Assembly: GCF_036090055.1 (NCBI RefSeq)
Contig: NZ_CP107970.1
Location: forward strand, 5,167,001-5,231,000
Reading direction: 5' to 3'
DNA from: Nocardioides sp. NBC_00368
GTDB lineage: Bacteria; Actinomycetota; Actinomycetes; Propionibacteriales; Nocardioidaceae
Length of the DNA: 64,000 nucleotides
The notes beneath the pieces were generated by a model. The model saw only the letters and a list, made by a program, of their open reading frames with translations, had not been told where the DNA came from and did no database searches. Made by a program: the position numbers and the translations under genes. Below are positions 34,975 through 43,759 of the stretch, in pieces. Position 1 is the stretch's first letter. Each line of letters begins with the position of its first letter.

Positions 34975-36504
34975 CTAGACGCGCTCGCGCTCCGGCTCGT
35001 AGCTCTCCCAGTACGTCGCTCCGGTGATGCCCAGGGCGCGGGGGTCGAAGACCGGGTCGAGCCCCTGCTTCTTCTGCCGCTCGTAGTCCCGCAGGGCCGC
35101 GAACGCGGGCTGCTGGAGGACGAGGATGCCGAGGATGTTGAGCCACGCCATCAGGCCGACGCCGATGTCGCCGAGCGTCCAGGCGTCGCTGGCCGTCGAC
35201 ACGCAGCCGTACGCCGAGGCGACCAGGATCACGGCCTGCAGGGCCAGTGTGGTGACCCGACCGAGCGAGACACCGCGCTGCCCACCGAGCCGAACGGTGG
35301 CGAACCGGCCGACGATGAAGCGCAGGTTGGTCTCGGCCATGTAGTAGTAGGCGACCATCGTCGTGAAGCAGAAGAAGGCGAGCGAGACCGCGATGAAGGA
35401 GGCGCCGATCCCGGGGAACACGGTGTCGAAGGCCGACTGCGTGTAGGCCGGGCCGACCTCCGCGCCCGCGGCGAGCACCCCGCCGTCCGCGATCACGTCG
35501 CCGCTCTCGCTGCCACCCTCGAAGACGCGGTAGGCGCCGGTGGACAGGATCAGGAAGCCGGTCGCCGAGCAGACGAACAGGGTGTCGACGTAGACGGCGA
35601 AGGCCTGCACCAGGCCCTGCTTCGCCGGGTGCGAGACCTCGGCCGCGGCCGCTGCGTGCGGGCCGGTGCCCTGCCCCGCCTCGTTGGAGTAGACCCCGCG
35701 CTTGACGCCCCACATCACGGCGAGACCGAGCACCGCGCCGAACGTGGAGTGGAGGCCGAAGGCGCTGGACACCACGTCGCTGATGACCCCAGGGATCTGG
35801 TCCGAGTTCACCACCACGACGACCATGGCGACGGCGACGTACGCCACCGCCATGAACGGCACCACGAGCGTCGCGAAGGACGCGATCCGCTTGACACCAC
35901 CGACCACGACGAACGCGAACACGATCACCGTCGCGAGCGCGACGCCCCAGGTCGGGACGCCCCACGCGTTGGTCATGCCCGCCGTCATCGAGTTCGCCTG
36001 GACACCGGGAAGGAGTACGCCGCACGCGAGCACGGTCACGGCCGCGAAGACGAACCCGTAGACCGTGAAGAACTTGCTGGCGCGGGTGTGCGCGAAGGCG
36101 CGGCTGAAGTAGTAGGCAGGACCGCCCCGGTACTCACCGGTGAGCGGGTCCCGGGTCTTGTAGACCTGACCGAGCGTGCTCTCCACGAAGGACGTCGAGG
36201 CGCCGAGGAACGCCACCGCCCACATCCAGAACATCGCGCCCGGCCCACCGAAGGCGATCGCCGTGGCGACACCGGCGATGTTGCCCGTGCCCACGCGCCC
36301 GGCCAGCGACATCGCCAGCGCCTGGAACGAGGAGACCCCGGAGGACGACTTCTCGCCGCGTACGAGCAGCCGCACCATCTCGGGGAAGTGCCGCACCTGG
36401 AGGAAGCGTGACCGCACGGAGAAGAACACCCCCACCGCGAGACACAGATACACGAGCCAGTTGCTCCACACGACTGCACTGATGGCGCCCAAGATGTCCG
36501 TCAT
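34975..36504 (-). CDS. Alanine/glycine:cation symporter (AGCS family)
   Basis: A 509-residue sodium/proton-coupled amino-acid symporter with about eleven membrane helices and the family motifs AGRVGTGNIAGVATAIAFGG and GVKRGVYSNEAGQGTG. It imports small neutral amino acids such as alanine or glycine. ATG 36504 has AAGGGAAG a few bases upstream; ATG 36519 lacks one. It converges on the metallophosphoesterase gene with 2 bp between them. Confidence 0.93.
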   Translation of the reverse strand: MTDILGAISAVVWSNWLVYLCLAVGVFFSVRSRFLQVRHFPEMVRLLVRGEKSSSGVSSFQALAMSLAGRVGTGNIAGVATAIAFGGPGAMFWMWAVAFLGASTSFVESTLGQVYKTRDPLTGEYRGGPAYYFSRAFAHTRASKFFTVYGFVFAAVTVLACGVLLPGVQANSMTAGMTNAWGVPTWGVALATVIVFAFVVVGGVKRIASFATLVVPFMAVAYVAVAMVVVVVNSDQIPGVISDVVSSAFGLHSTFGAVLGLAVMWGVKRGVYSNEAGQGTGPHAAAAAEVSHPAKQGLVQAFAVYVDTLFVCSATGFLILSTGAYRVFEGGSESGDVIADGGVLAAGAEVGPAYTQSAFDTVFPGIGASFIAVSLAFFCFTTMVAYYYMAETNLRFIVGRFATVRLGGQRGVSLGRVTTLALQAVILVASAYGCVSTASDAWTLGDIGVGLMAWLNILGILVLQQPAFAALRDYERQKKQGLDPVFDPRALGITGATYWESYEPERERV

Positions 36505-36681
36505 CCGTCTTCCCTTCATCTATCCGACGTTCGGATGAGGGGAAACCCTCTCAGACGTCCTCCCCGCGCAGGTTTTCGAGGGGTTGCCTCGAGGTGCGTC
36601 ACGGTCGGGACGACACGCCGGATGCACAGATGGGACGGTGACTGGCTACGATTGTCCCGCCGTTGCGGAGACGTACGGCAT

Positions 36682-36757
36682 GCCGGTGTAGCTGAGTTGG
36701 TACAGCAGGGTCCTTGTAAGACCAAGATCGCAGGTTCGAGTCCTGTCACCGGCTCCA
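36682..36757 (+). tRNA. tRNA-Thr (anticodon TGT)
   Basis: This is a 76-nt cloverleaf with the CCA end encoded (36755-36757). Acceptor GCCGGTG pairs with CACCGGC, the D-stem is GCTG/CAGC, the anticodon loop is CTTGTAA with anticodon TGT (reads ACA), and the T-arm contains GGTTCGAGTCC. The flanks carry no attachment-site-like repeat. Confidence 0.95.
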
Positions 36758-36793
36758 CGAGAGTTGTCGGTGGTCGCGCTTAGTGTCGCCGGC

Positions 36794-37198
36794 ATGAGAG
36801 TTTGCGTGGGGTGTGGCGCGCCCCTTGAGAAGCGCCATCAGCTCAGGTTCTGCAGCAACGCCTGTCAGCGGGCGATGGAACGTCGCGAGAAGATCGAGCG
36901 ATGGCTGAAGACCGGCGAGGCCACGCTCAGTGGTAGTCGGCGCCATTATGTGAAGCTCCATCTGATGGAGGACCAGGTCGGCCTGTGCGCGATATGCGCA
37001 TGTCCGGCGACGTGGAATGACCTCGAGCTGACCTTCGTGCTGGACCATATCGACGGTGATGCCACCAAAAACAGGCGCGAGAACCTGCGGCTGGTGTGCC
37101 CGAACTGCGACAGCCAGCTGCCGACGTACAAGGCCAAGAACCGCGGCAGCGGCAGGGCCTGGCGGCGGCAGCGATACTCCGACGGCAAGTCCTACTGA
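36794..37198 (+). CDS. HNH-type endonuclease-like protein
   Basis: 134 residues: an N-terminal zinc ribbon (CVGCG, FCSNAC), a linker, and an HNH/beta-beta-alpha-metal domain (CAIC, VLDHIDGDATKNRREN, LVCPNCDSQ). The first His and the Asn are present, but the His usually found in CPNCHSQ is Asp, so catalysis may be altered. Similar proteins occur in phage and mobile elements. It begins 36 bp after tRNA-Thr and ends back to back with pdxY (TGATCA). Its base composition is a little less GC-rich than its neighbours. No other mobile genes are adjacent. Confidence 0.75.
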   Translation: MRVCVGCGAPLEKRHQLRFCSNACQRAMERREKIERWLKTGEATLSGSRRHYVKLHLMEDQVGLCAICACPATWNDLELTFVLDHIDGDATKNRRENLRLVCPNCDSQLPTYKAKNRGSGRAWRRQRYSDGKSY

Positions 37199-38047
37199 TC
37201 AGCGGAGCTGGGTGACCTCGTACGTCGTCGGCGGGTTGGCGATGTCGTCCTGGGAGGCGACGAGCTCGAGCTCGCGGCGCCCCGACTTCAGCGTCCGGTC
37301 GAGGATGGCGAAGAGGGTGTTCGCGGTGCGGCCGAGGGCGGCCGGCGTGGAGCCGGTCGAGAGCAGGTGGGAGAGGTAGACCGCCGCGGTGACGTCGCCG
37401 CCGCCGTTGGGGGAGATCGGGAGCAGGGGAGTGGTGACCGACCAGGCGCCCTCGTCGGAGACCGCGACCAGGTCGAGGTGGGTGGGGTCCTTGGTGATCA
37501 CCGAGGTCACCAGCACGTTCGAGGGGCCGGACTCACGGACGATGTCGACCGCGGCGAGCACCTCCTGCAGGGTGTCGGTGGACTCGAGGCCGGCCAGGAA
37601 GTTGAGCTCGAAGTGGTTGGGCGTGATCACGTCGGCGGCGGGCACGACCTCGTCGCGCATGAACTCCGGGATGCCCTCACGCACGAACATCCCGCGCCCG
37701 ACGTCACCCATCACCGGGTCGCAGCAGTAGAGGGCCCGCGGGTTGAGGGCCTTCACGCGGCGTACGGAGTCCAGGACGATCGCGCCGACGGCCGGGTCGC
37801 CCTGGTAGCCGGACAGCACCGCGGAGACGGTGGAGAGACCGTCACGCTCGGAGATCCCCTCGATGACCTCGGCGACCTGGTCGGCGGCGACGACGGGTCC
37901 GCGCCACGCGCCGTAGCCGGTGTGGTTGGAGAAGTTGACCGTGAGCACCGGCCAGACCTCGTGGCCGAGGCGCTGGATCGGAAAGACGGCCGCCGAGTTG
38001 CCGACGTAGCCGAAGGCCACGTGCGACTGGATGGAGAGGATCTGCAT
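37199..38047 (-). CDS. pdxY: Pyridoxal kinase PdxY
   Basis: This 282-residue ribokinase-fold enzyme phosphorylates pyridoxal in PLP salvage. Signatures: SIQSHVAFGYVGNSAAVFP, NFSNHTGYGAWRG, YCCDPVMGDVGRGMFV, VITPNHFELNFL and GGGDVTAAVYLSHLL (catalytic Asp). ATG 38047 has GGAG 9 bases upstream. It follows the rhomboid gene on the same strand with 56 bp between. Confidence 0.93.
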   Translation of the reverse strand: MQILSIQSHVAFGYVGNSAAVFPIQRLGHEVWPVLTVNFSNHTGYGAWRGPVVAADQVAEVIEGISERDGLSTVSAVLSGYQGDPAVGAIVLDSVRRVKALNPRALYCCDPVMGDVGRGMFVREGIPEFMRDEVVPAADVITPNHFELNFLAGLESTDTLQEVLAAVDIVRESGPSNVLVTSVITKDPTHLDLVAVSDEGAWSVTTPLLPISPNGGGDVTAAVYLSHLLSTGSTPAALGRTANTLFAILDRTLKSGRRELELVASQDDIANPPTTYEVTQLR

Positions 38048-38080
38048 GGAACCAGTCTCCATCAGCCGGCTCGCGCGGAC

Positions 38081-38128
38081 TTCTTCTGGGCCTTCTTCTG
38101 GGCCTACTTCTGGGCCTGCTTCTGGGGC
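38081..38128 (-). repeat. Four 12-bp tandem repeats at the end of the rhomboid gene
   Basis: Units TTCTTCTGGGCC (38081-38092, 38093-38104), TACTTCTGGGCC (38105-38116) and TGCTTCTGGGGC (38117-38128). On the coding strand they encode repeating AQKK; the third unit carries AAG changed to TAG, which is the present stop codon. Confidence 0.85.
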
Positions 38129-38700
38129 GGGTCGTTGAGCAGCCAGGCCGCGAGCGCGCCACCGATCGCACCGAAGAGGTGGCCCTGCCAGGAGACGCCG
38201 GTCTGTCCGGGGAGTACGCCGAGCAGCAGGCTGCCCCAGACCAGGAAGATGAGCACGCCGATGATGATCTGGCCGACGCGGTGGTTGAACAGTCCGCGCA
38301 GGATCAGGTAGACGAGCCACCCGAAGATCAGCATCGAGGTGCCGGCGGTGATGCTGCCCGGGGGCGACATCAGCCAGACACCGACGCCGCCGACGATCCA
38401 GATGATGAGCGTCGCGGCGATCCCGCGGCCGAACCCGGAGGCGAGCACCAGGAAGCTCAGGACGAGCGCGAACAGGGTGTTGCCGTAGAGGTGGGCCCAG
38501 CCGAAGTGGAGCACCGGTGCGAACACGATGCCGAGCAGGCCGGCGTCGGTGCGCGGCTGGATGCCGAGGGTGTCGAGCTGGTGGCCGCTGATGTAGTCGG
38601 TGACCTCGAGCACCCACAGAAGGGCGACGAATCCGAGTGACCAAATGCCGGCCCTCAGCCAGGTGGCGCGTTGGGGCCGCGTGGGGGAATCCTGGCTCAC
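38104..38700 (-). CDS. Rhomboid-family intramembrane serine protease
   Basis: 198 residues with six membrane helices. The rhomboid elements are present: HFGWAHLYGN, the serine loop ITAGTSMLIFG (Gly-x-Ser) and the histidine helix WQGHLFGAIGGALAAW. It cleaves transmembrane substrates within the bilayer; substrates are unknown. The C-terminus ends in QKQAQK at a TAG that interrupts a tandem AQKK repeat; beyond it the frame would continue AQKKAQKKSARAG. Loss of a basic tail is suggested. Confidence 0.85.
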   Translation of the reverse strand: MSQDSPTRPQRATWLRAGIWSLGFVALLWVLEVTDYISGHQLDTLGIQPRTDAGLLGIVFAPVLHFGWAHLYGNTLFALVLSFLVLASGFGRGIAATLIIWIVGGVGVWLMSPPGSITAGTSMLIFGWLVYLILRGLFNHRVGQIIIGVLIFLVWGSLLLGVLPGQTGVSWQGHLFGAIGGALAAWLLNDPPQKQAQK

Positions 38701-38714
38701 GCGTGAAATCTTAC

Positions 38715-39281
38715 CTACCGGTCAACAGCGGCAAGTCTCTGCTCGAGGCTCTCGTAGAGGTGCGGGACCGCGGCCGGGTAGGGCCCGGTCTCGTAGAGCT
38801 CGGTGGCCAGGGTGCGGGCGGACTCCCCGATGTGCTCCTCGGCCCAGGTGTCGCCGCCGTCGGTGATCCGGCCGCCGTCGAGGGGGAGGACCGCACCGGG
38901 CGCGAGCGCGACCCAGCGCCCGTCGCTGCCGCCGTCGTCGAGCCAGGCCACCGGCACGGCGTACGCCTCGCCCTCGGTCATCGCGGCCTCGACGGTGATC
39001 CGCCGACCGATCGGGTGGGCTCCCTGCCGGCTCCACAGAACGGTGGTGACCTCGAGCCGGTCGGTGTCGTCGGGGCCGGCGGTGCCCAGGACGAGGTGGT
39101 CGGCGAAGGTCGCCCAGTCGCGTACCTCGGTCGCGGGGAGCTCCGGAGGAGCGGCCCGGTCGAGCAGGGCCCGGACGCCCAGCACCGCGGCCCAGGCCGC
39201 CAGCAGGACGACCACGATGGTCCCGGCGATCTTGAGCCGGCGGGGCACCGACAGCGTCGGATCGGTGGTGTTCTCGCTCAC
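38715..39281 (-). CDS. Membrane-anchored protein of unknown function
   Basis: 188 residues. A short cytoplasmic N-terminus is followed by one helix (about 17-40, IAGTIVVVLLAAWAAVLGV) and a soluble extracytoplasmic domain of about 140 residues with no family I recognise. It contains TVEAAMTEGEAYAVPVAWLD and a final helical EERIGES-like/LATELYE segment. The GTG at 39281 is preceded by GGGGGG. Codirectional with ung (34 bp) and rhomboid (14 bp), so possibly one operon. Confidence 0.65.
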   Translation of the reverse strand: MSENTTDPTLSVPRRLKIAGTIVVVLLAAWAAVLGVRALLDRAAPPELPATEVRDWATFADHLVLGTAGPDDTDRLEVTTVLWSRQGAHPIGRRITVEAAMTEGEAYAVPVAWLDDGGSDGRWVALAPGAVLPLDGGRITDGGDTWAEEHIGESARTLATELYETGPYPAAVPHLYESLEQRLAAVDR

Positions 39282-39315
39282 GTGACCCCCCGTTCGCCGC
39301 GCCGATGCGCCGATC

Positions 39316-40005
39316 CTAGTCCGGAAGGGACCAGTCGACCGGGGATCCGCCCTGTTCGACCAGGAGGGCGTTGGCGCGCGAGAACGGCCGGGAGCCGAAG
39401 AACCCGCGACGGGCGGAGAGCGGCGAGGGGTGGACCGACTTGATCGCGGGCACGCCGTTGAGCCGCGGCTCGAGGTTCTGCGCGTGCCGGCCCCACAGGA
39501 TGGCGACCAGCGGTCCGCCGCGGCGGCCCAGGACGTCGATCGCCCGCCCGGTGACCTCCTCCCAGCCCTTCTTCGAGTGGGAGGCGGGGGCACCGGGGCG
39601 CACCGTCAGCGAGGTGTTGAGCAGCATCACCCCGCGGTCGGCCCAGGTCGACAGGTCGCCGTGCTCGGGCATCTTCAGGTCGAGGTCGGTGACCAGCTCG
39701 GCGTAGATGTTGCGCAGCGACGCGGGCAGGGGACGCACGTCCTTCTCGACCGCGAAGCTCAGCCCGATCGGGTGCCCGATCGTCGGGTAGGGGTCCTGAC
39801 CGACGATCAGGACGCGTACGTCGCGCAGCGGGCGCCGGAAGGCGTTGAAGATCCGGTCGCCGTCGGGAAGATAGGGACGCCTCGCCGCCAGCTCCTCGCG
39901 CAGGAAACGGCCCATCTGCTCGATCTGCGGCTCGGCCGGCGCCAGCGCCTCGGCCCAGTCGGCAGCCATCAGGCCCTTGTCCACGAGTCCGGCGAGTGCG
40001 CTCAT
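39316..40005 (-). CDS. ung: Uracil-DNA glycosylase
   Basis: A 229-residue family 1 UDG that removes uracil from DNA. The water-activating motif GQDPYPTIGHP, the uracil-stacking Phe in GLSFAVEK, LLNTSLTVRPG and the minor-groove loop HPSPLSARRGFFGS are all intact. ATG 40005 has GAGGGA upstream; longer readings overlap the divergent LLM gene promoter. First gene of a possible minus-strand operon. Confidence 0.95.
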   Translation of the reverse strand: MSALAGLVDKGLMAADWAEALAPAEPQIEQMGRFLREELAARRPYLPDGDRIFNAFRRPLRDVRVLIVGQDPYPTIGHPIGLSFAVEKDVRPLPASLRNIYAELVTDLDLKMPEHGDLSTWADRGVMLLNTSLTVRPGAPASHSKKGWEEVTGRAIDVLGRRGGPLVAILWGRHAQNLEPRLNGVPAIKSVHPSPLSARRGFFGSRPFSRANALLVEQGGSPVDWSLPD

Positions 40006-40057
40006 TCCCTCAACATATCGTTCGCCACGCCCAGGGACCCTGGATAGGTTGTGGTGT

Positions 40058-41050
40058 ATGAAGTTCGGACTCTTCATCCCGCAGGGATGGCGCTTTGACC
40101 TCGTCGGGATCGACCCGGCAGACCAGTGGACCACGATGAAGGACCTGGCCCTCCACGCCGATGCCGGAAGCTGGGAGTCGATCTGGGTCTACGACCACTT
40201 CCACACCACCCCGGAACCCTCGGACCAGGCGACGCACGAGGCCTGGACGCTGATGGCCGGCCTGGGTGCGGTCACCTCGCGGGTGCGCCTCGGCCAGATG
40301 TGCTCCTGCATGTCCTACCGCAACCCCGCCTACCTGGCGAAGGTCGCCGCGACCGCCGACCACGTCAGCGGCGGCCGGATCGAGATGGGCATCGGCGCGG
40401 GCTGGTACGAGCACGAGTGGCGGGCCTACGGCTACGGCTTCCCGGAGGCGCGCGACCGGCTCGGGATGCTCCGCGAGGGCGTCCAGATCTTCCAGCAGGC
40501 CTGGACCAAGGGCGTCTCGTCGCTGGACGGGAAGTACTACCAGGTCGACGGCGCCATCTGTCAGCCGCTGCCGATCCAGAAGGGCCGTTCCGGGATTCCG
40601 CTGTGGATCGCCGGCGGCGGCGAGAAGGTGACCCTGAAGATCGCCGCGCAGTACGCCGACTACACCAACTTCGCCGGCGACCCCGAGACGTTCCAGGCGA
40701 AGTCGGAGATCCTGCGCGGCCACTGCGACAACCTCGGCCGCGACTTCGCCGAGATCACCCGTTCCGCCAACTACAACGTCTTCATCGGCGAGACCGAGAA
40801 GGACGCCCAGGACAAGATCGACTGGTACGCCGACCACCTCACCAAGTCGCTCGGCGAGGCCGCCGGCGCGGAGCACGCGCGCCGCAGCGGCAGCCAGGGT
40901 CTGGTCGGCACGCCCGAGCAGATCGTGGAGAAGCTGAAGGCGATGGAGGACCTGGGGATGACCTACGCCATCACCTACTTCGGCGACGCCGCCTACGACC
41001 GCTCCTCGATCGAACTCTTCGAGTCGAAGGTCGTGCCTGAGTTCGCCTGA
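40058..41050 (+). CDS. LLM-class F420-dependent oxidoreductase
   Basis: This 330-residue TIM-barrel luciferase-like protein begins MKFGLFIPQGWRFDL and contains WVYDHFHTTPEPSDQ, TSRVRLGQMCSCMSYRNP and GIGAGWYEHEWRAYGYGFP, typical of actinobacterial F420-dependent oxidoreductases. It probably uses reduced F420 or FMN; the substrate is unknown. ATG 40058 lies 52 bp from the divergent ung start. A hairpin terminator follows. Confidence 0.9.
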   Translation: MKFGLFIPQGWRFDLVGIDPADQWTTMKDLALHADAGSWESIWVYDHFHTTPEPSDQATHEAWTLMAGLGAVTSRVRLGQMCSCMSYRNPAYLAKVAATADHVSGGRIEMGIGAGWYEHEWRAYGYGFPEARDRLGMLREGVQIFQQAWTKGVSSLDGKYYQVDGAICQPLPIQKGRSGIPLWIAGGGEKVTLKIAAQYADYTNFAGDPETFQAKSEILRGHCDNLGRDFAEITRSANYNVFIGETEKDAQDKIDWYADHLTKSLGEAAGAEHARRSGSQGLVGTPEQIVEKLKAMEDLGMTYAITYFGDAAYDRSSIELFESKVVPEFA

Positions 41051-41066
41051 GCGACGCCTGCCGACA

Positions 41067-41096
41067 CCGCCACGGACGTTTACAACGCCGTGGCGG
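41067..41096 (+). terminator. Hairpin after the LLM oxidoreductase gene
   Basis: CCGCCACGG (41067-41075) pairs with CCGTGGCGG (41088-41096), and inner CGTT/AACG extends the stem past a bulged A. It lies 17 bp after the stop codon. Confidence 0.7.
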
Positions 41097-41114
41097 GCCG
41101 GTAGGAAGACGTAC

Positions 41115-42664
41115 ATGAAGATGACGACCCTCCTCGGGGGAGCGGCGGTCGCTGCCGCCGTGGTCGCCGCGCGCGACCTGACCCAGCGCAAGCACGCGAT
41201 CCTGCGGAACTTCCCGGTGATCGGGCACGCGCGCTACCTGATGGAGAAGATCGGGCCGGAGCTGCGCCAGTACATCGTCGCCGACAACGACGAGGAGCGG
41301 CCCTTCAGCCGTGACCAGCGGCGCTGGGTGTACGCCTCGTCCAAGGAGCAGAACAACTACTTCGGCTTCGGCACCGACAACGACATCGAGCACACGCAGG
41401 GCCACATCCACATCAAGCACCGTACGTTCGCCGACAGCCTTCCCGACGACCACGACCGGGCCGCCAGGCTCCCGTCGGCGAAGGTGCTCGGGGCCCGCGC
41501 GGGCGCGCGAAGGCGTTCCGTCCGGAGTCGGTGGTCAACATCTCGGCGATGTCGTTCGGGTCGTTGTCCGGGCCGGCGATCACGGCGCTCAACCGGGGTG
41601 CGTTCAAGGCCGGCGCGATGCACAACACCGGCGAGGGCGGCATCTCGCCCTACCACCTCGAAGGTGGTGCGGACCTGGTCATGCAGATCGGCACGGCCTA
41701 CTTCGGGTGCCGCAACGCCGACGGAAGCTTCTCGATCGACCGGCTCAAGGAGCGGGTCGCCACCGCGCCGGTCAAGGCCATCGAGATCAAGCTCTCCCAG
41801 GGCGCGAAGCCGGGCCTCGGCGGGCTGTTGCCCGCGGCCAAGGTGACCCCTGAGATCGCCGCGATCCGCGGCATCGAGGTCGGCAAGGACTGCGCCTCGC
41901 CGTCTCGGCACTCGGCCTTCTTCGACGTCGACTCCATGCTCGACTTCGTCGAGATGATCGCTGCCGAGACCGGGCTGCCGGTCGGCATCAAGTCGGCGGT
42001 CGGGGAGATGGAGTTCTGGCGGGAGCTGGCCGCCAGGATGCGCACGGGGGAGCGCGGCGTCGACTTCGTCACCGTCGACGGCGGCGAGGGCGGCACCGGT
42101 GCCGCGCCGCTGATCTTCTCCGACTCGGTCGCGATGCCCTACCGGATCGGCTTCTCCCGGGTCTACGGCACCTTCGCCGAGCTCGGCCTGACCGACTCGG
42201 TCACCTTTATCGGGTCGGCCAAGCTCGGCCTGCCGGAGAACGCCGCCGTCGCCTTCGCGCTCGGCGCCGACATGATCAACGTCGGCCGCGAGGCGATGAT
42301 GTCGATCGGCTGCATCCAGGCCCAGAAGTGCCACGACGACACCTGCCCCACCGGCGTGGCGACCCAGAGCAAGTGGCTCTCCGGCGGTCTGGACCCGCTG
42401 GACAAGGGTGACCGCTGCGCCAGCTACCTGCGTACGCTGCGCAGGGAGCTGACGAAGGTCTCCGCCGCCGTCGGGGTCGCCCACCCCGGACTGATCACGC
42501 CGCGCGACATCGAGGTCATGAACGGCGACTACGAGTCACGCACCCTCGCCGGCGTCTACGGCTACAAGGACCACTGGGGTGCCCTGGGCCCCGACGTGGT
42601 CGGCGAGCTCCTCGACATCGTGCACCCGCACCGGACCTTCAACGAGAAGCCGACGACCGCCTGA
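41115..42664 (+). pseudogene. Frameshifted FMN-binding glutamate-synthase-family protein
   Basis: The gene is split across two frames. The first (ATG 41115, AGGAAG upstream) gives an N-terminal hydrophobic helix and about 130 residues ending KVLGAR. The second, from about 41510, continues with AKAFRPESVVNISAMSFGSL and the full glutamate-synthase barrel (GEGGISPYHLEGG, GGEGGTGAAPLIFSD, CHDDTCPTGVATQ) to 42664. Deleting one GC in the CGCGCG run at 41494-41508 restores one frame reading LGARGRAKAFRP. Either a real dinucleotide-expansion mutation or an assembly/sequencing error; both halves look otherwise well conserved. Intact homologues are stand-alone GltB-like proteins. Confidence 0.85.
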
Positions 42665-42667
42665 GCC

Positions 42668-43693
42668 TCAGGACTCGTCGGCGAAGCGGGCGCCGATGGA
42701 CTCGCGGATCATGTCCATCTGGCGCATCAGGCTGAGCGTCTGGCTGTGCGGCACCAGCGGGGACTCCAGGAGGCCCTCGCGCAGGCAGCGCTGCACCTCG
42801 ACGATCTCGTTGCCGTACGCAGCGCCGATGACGGGCTCGTCACCGACGATCTCGACGGGCTCGCTCCCGTCGGCGGGCTTGAAGACCGCCGAGGACGGGT
42901 GGTGGAAGTCGGTCAGCTCGATGCGGCCCTGGTCGGTGGCGATAGCGGCCGAGCGGGAGGAGTAGGACGTGACCGAGGAGACCATGGTGGAGAGCTCGTT
43001 GCCGGCGTACTTCCCGGTCATCACCAGGTCGAGGTCGAAGGTGCCGCCGTCGGCGCCGGTCCCGAGGTTGGCCTGCGCGGTCAGCGAGCGGGCCTCGCCG
43101 AAGAGCAGGTGGGCGAAGGTGAGCGGGTAGATGCCCATGTCGAGCAGCGCGCTGGCGCCGAGGGCCGGGTCGAGGAGGCGCTGGTGCTGCTCGGGGTCGG
43201 CGACGAAGCCGAGCTCGGCGTGCACGTGACGGGGGACCCCGAAGCGGCCGGACTTCACGTCGGCGACCAGGCGCCGGATGATCGGATTGGTCGCCATCCA
43301 CATGGCTTCCATGAGGAACAGCTTCTTGGAGGTGGCCAGGTCGACCATGGTCTGCGAGTCGGCGGCGTTGAGCGTCAGCGCCTTCTCGCACAGCACGTGC
43401 TTGCCCGCCTCGAGGACGAGGGTGGCGTGCTCGAGGTGGTGGGAGTGGGGTGAGGCGATGTAGACGACGTCGACGTCCTCGTCGGCGGCCAGCTCCTCGT
43501 AGGAGCCGTGCGCGCGGACCGGGCCGTCGGCGGCGGCGTACTCCTTCGCGAACGTCTCTGCGGACTCCTTGCTCCGTGAGCCCACGGCCACGAGTTGGCC
43601 GTCGGGAACGAGCATCAGGTCGGTGGCGAGGGAGTGGGCGATCCGGCCGGTGCCGAGAATTCCCCACCTGATCGGGTCAGAGTTGGTGGTCAC
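42668..43693 (-). CDS. Gfo/Idh/MocA-family oxidoreductase
   Basis: 341 residues: an N-terminal Rossmann domain (IRWGILGTGRIAHSLATDL) with the EKALTLNAADS motif, then the alpha/beta dimerisation domain (GASALLDMGIYPLTFAHLLFG). It resembles trans-1,2-dihydrobenzene-1,2-diol/sugar dehydrogenases; the substrate is unknown. The start is GTG 43693. It converges on the glutamate-synthase-like gene with 3 bp between. Confidence 0.9.
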   Translation of the reverse strand: MTTNSDPIRWGILGTGRIAHSLATDLMLVPDGQLVAVGSRSKESAETFAKEYAAADGPVRAHGSYEELAADEDVDVVYIASPHSHHLEHATLVLEAGKHVLCEKALTLNAADSQTMVDLATSKKLFLMEAMWMATNPIIRRLVADVKSGRFGVPRHVHAELGFVADPEQHQRLLDPALGASALLDMGIYPLTFAHLLFGEARSLTAQANLGTGADGGTFDLDLVMTGKYAGNELSTMVSSVTSYSSRSAAIATDQGRIELTDFHHPSSAVFKPADGSEPVEIVGDEPVIGAAYGNEIVEVQRCLREGLLESPLVPHSQTLSLMRQMDMIRESIGARFADES

Positions 43694-43722
43694 GCGTCGA
43701 CTCTAGCCACCTGCGCGGGTCT

Positions 43723-43737
43723 CCGCGCTTCGCGCGG
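43723..43737 (-). terminator. Short GC hairpin after otsA
   Basis: CCGCGC-TTC-GCGCGG, 22 bp downstream of the otsA stop on the minus strand, is a compact 6-bp stem with a 3-base loop. It may terminate otsA. Confidence 0.45.
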
Positions 43738-43759
43738 TCACTTCCTCGCTCCGGTGGTC

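Noticed and set aside
34396..36411. A 671-codon plus-strand frame opposite the AGCS symporter
   Set aside because: It overlaps the metallophosphoesterase in another frame and lies antisense to an unmistakable symporter; His/Arg/Glu-rich shadow.
36535..36783. Small frames reading across tRNA-Thr
   Set aside because: They traverse the tRNA gene and show no ribosome site or conserved sequence.
36682..37198. tRNA-Thr plus HNH gene as the edge of a genomic island
   Set aside because: No duplicated tRNA 3' end, integrase or phage gene nearby; the following genes (pdxY, rhomboid, ung) are ordinary chromosomal genes.
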